Shown piece after piece: positions 6,131 through 7,211 of a stretch of 7,211 nucleotides of DNA. The stretch covers positions 1 to 7,211 of the forward strand of contig CASQEL010000101.1 in assembly GCA_949427775.1 (NCBI GenBank). The letters run 5' to 3'. Every line of letters begins with the position of its first letter. The stretch's first letter is position 1. The translations under genes and the position numbers were made by a program. The notes below the pieces were generated by a model that did no database searches, was not told the DNA's origin, and was given only the letters and a program-made list of their open reading frames with translations. The DNA comes from an uncultured Desulfovibrionaceae bacterium. GTDB lineage: Bacteria > Desulfobacterota > Desulfovibrionia > Desulfovibrionales > Desulfovibrionaceae.

Positions 6131-6277
6131 ATGTTTAAATTTCAACGCGGTTTGGGCCACACGATAAAGACGATGAACTCCTTTCTACAGATTTTCTCCT
6201 TCGGAGAGAGGCAATCCGCACGGCTCCTATCCGCCGATGACGGAGTCCGCCGGCGGACGGAGCCGGTTGTGGATTGA
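6131..6277 (+). CDS. Possible 48-residue leader ORF before recN
   Basis: ATG 6131 opens a frame of 48 codons, beginning MFKFQRGLGHTIKTMNSF, that ends at TGA 6275-6277, three bases before the recN ATG and in the same frame. The purine stretch GGAAGAGG (6123-6130) directly abuts the start, closer than ideal; a second in-frame ATG lies at 6173. The peptide is basic in the middle, has no membrane segment, and resembles nothing I recognise. It runs through the hairpin at 6221-6265, so ribosomes finishing it would open that structure and could restart at recN. A frame this short may be open by chance. Confidence 0.25.
   Translation: MFKFQRGLGHTIKTMNSFLQIFSFGERQSARLLSADDGVRRRTEPVVD
6221..6265 (+). 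promoter_or_regulatory. Strong GC hairpin just upstream of recN
   Basis: CGGCTCC (6221-6227) pairs with GGAGCCG (6259-6265), and TCCGCCG (6230-6236) pairs with CGGCGGA (6251-6257). This gives 14 base pairs with a 2-by-1 internal loop and a 14-base apical loop. An alternative is the perfect 14-base palindrome at 6245-6258 (GTCCGCCGGCGGAC), which uses bases of the inner stem and so competes with it. No T-run follows, so a simple terminator is unlikely. The hairpin ends 15 bases before the recN ATG, whose own ribosome binding site is weak (GGA at 6271-6273), so control of recN translation is plausible. Confidence 0.45.
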
Positions 6278-6280
6278 ACC

Positions 6281-7211
6281 ATGCTTGACTATCTACGTAT
6301 CCGCGACTTGGCCCTCATTGAGGACATGGAACTGGAATTCGCCCCCGGCATGAATGTGCTCACAGGGGAAACCGGGGCAGGAAAAAGCTTTATCCTCAAA
6401 GCGTTGGGGTTTCTGCTGGGCGACCGTTTGACCTCCTCTATGGTCCGCCCCGGACGGGAACGGGCCCAGGTGGAGGCGTTGTTCATTCTGCCTGAACGGG
6501 AAATTATCTTGCGGCGCGAACTCCTGGCGGGCAGTGGGCGCAGCCGCCTGTACATTAATGACCAACTCAGTTCCCAGGAATCCGTGCGCGAACTGCGCAA
6601 CGCTCTTATCCTGCACACCAGCCAGCACGGGCAACATCGTCTGCTCCAACCGGCCTTCCAGGCCAGACTGATTGATGAAGCCATGGGTCGCCCGGATTTG
6701 CTGGAGGCGCGTGATGCCGTATTGAAAGAACTTCATGAACTTTCAGAGCAACGCAACGCACTCCGCAAAAAATTTCAATCCCTTGCCGATCGACGCGATC
6801 TGCTGGAGATGCAACAGCGTGAAATAGACACTGTGGATCCGGAACCGGGTGAGGAAGAGCGCCTGGAAACTCTGCGCGTCGAAGCGCGTGAGGCCGCCGG
6901 GCTTGCTGAAAACTATGATCAGGCATTGCAACTCCTGCACGGAGACGACGCGCCCGGTCTGCTGGATATGTTGGCCCAATTGGAGCGCGTGCTGCACGAC
7001 ATGTCCCGTCTGGACGAAAGTCTTGTGCCTGATATGGAGGCCGTATCCGGCCTGCGCCAAAATCTCTCCCATCTGGAGAGACGGCTGCGGCGGCCGCCGG
7101 AACGCCTTTCGGACATTGATACCGACGCCATCGAAGCCCGTCTTTTTGCTTTGGCCCAACTCAAGCGCAAGCTGCATCGGTCGCTGGATGAAATCGTCGG
7201 TATGCGTAGTG
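6281..7211 (+). CDS. recN: DNA repair protein RecN, N-terminal part (runs off window)
   Basis: RecN is an SMC-like ATPase recruited to DNA double-strand breaks, where it holds DNA ends together for RecA-dependent repair. The window shows 310 codons of a family usually near 550, open to the last base, so the Walker B and signature motifs are not visible. The start MLDYLRIRDLALIEDMELEF matches RecN N-termini. Walker A is GETGAGKS (29-36, Lys35), followed by ALGFLLGDR (41-49). GRSRLYIND (86-94) matches the family GRSRAYVNG, and HTSQHGQHRLL (112-122) matches its HGQH segment. Heptad-like charged helices from about 141 begin the coiled-coil arm. An in-frame TGA lies two codons before the ATG, so no longer start is possible. 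No strong ribosome binding site precedes it. The neighbourhood with RdgC suggests a recombination-repair locus. Confidence 0.95.
   Translation, partial: MLDYLRIRDLALIEDMELEFAPGMNVLTGETGAGKSFILKALGFLLGDRLTSSMVRPGRERAQVEALFILPEREIILRRELLAGSGRSRLYINDQLSSQESVRELRNALILHTSQHGQHRLLQPAFQARLIDEAMGRPDLLEARDAVLKELHELSEQRNALRKKFQSLADRRDLLEMQQREIDTVDPEPGEEERLETLRVEAREAAGLAENYDQALQLLHGDDAPGLLDMLAQLERVLHDMSRLDESLVPDMEAVSGLRQNLSHLERRLRRPPERLSDIDTDAIEARLFALAQLKRKLHRSLDEIVGMRS

Noticed and set aside
6192..6210. Hairpin TTTTCTCC-TTC-GGAGAGAG in the recN leader
   Set aside because: It has a short stem with G-T pairs and no T-run; by itself it is not enough to call as a separate element.
6275..6277. In-frame TGA between the small frame and recN, considered as a selenocysteine codon or a disrupted longer RecN
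   Set aside because: The RecN family begins right at MLDYLRIRD, so nothing is missing upstream. The preceding peptide is not RecN-like.

Overview
The window reads as ordinary chromosomal DNA from a Gram-negative bacterium. The best guess is a sulfate-reducing Desulfobacterota of the Desulfovibrio type. That guess rests on protein style (an RdgC-like protein beginning MGFLNAGCSF, RluB-, Pgm- and RecN-like proteins), strong AAGGAG-type ribosome binding sites and moderately GC-rich codons. It is inference, because no rRNA or other decisive marker is present. No phage, transposon, CRISPR array, tRNA or rRNA is visible.

Left part, minus strand (1-2700): a cluster of related inverted repeats and hairpins (3-107) lies just beyond the end of a complete phosphoglucomutase gene (pgm, 106-1752). 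Upstream of pgm is an RsuA/RluB-type pseudouridine synthase (1908-2684). A GTG codon with a near-perfect Shine-Dalgarno site fixes its start, which is shorter than the longest open frame. A small GC hairpin with a T-run (1785-1804) lies between the two genes.

Middle, divergent control region (2685-2953): this separates the minus-strand pair from a plus-strand unit. It carries a good sigma70-like promoter (TTTACA-N17-CATAAT) built into three alternating CATAAT/ATTATG half-sites.

Right part, plus strand (2954-7211): five genes run in one direction. The first two together look like one RdgC recombination protein divided into an N-terminal part (2954-3574) and a C-terminal part (3577-4107), separated by 2 bases. 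Then come two peptide/nickel-type ABC transporter permeases (DppB-like 4123-5139, DppC-like 5136-5972) that overlap by 4 bases. After a 308-base gap comes the first 310 codons of recN (6281 to the window end), which has no visible stop because the window ends inside it. The gap holds an AT-rich promoter-like patch between two copies of a 12-13 base repeat, a 48-codon open frame ending 3 bases before recN and in its frame, and a strong GC hairpin just before the recN start.

How the genes fit together: RdgC and RecN both act in DNA recombination and break repair, and the permease pair sits between them without its binding protein or ATPases. I see no novel defence or mobile system. The items most worth a second look are the split RdgC, the structured leader before recN, and the repeat cluster after pgm.
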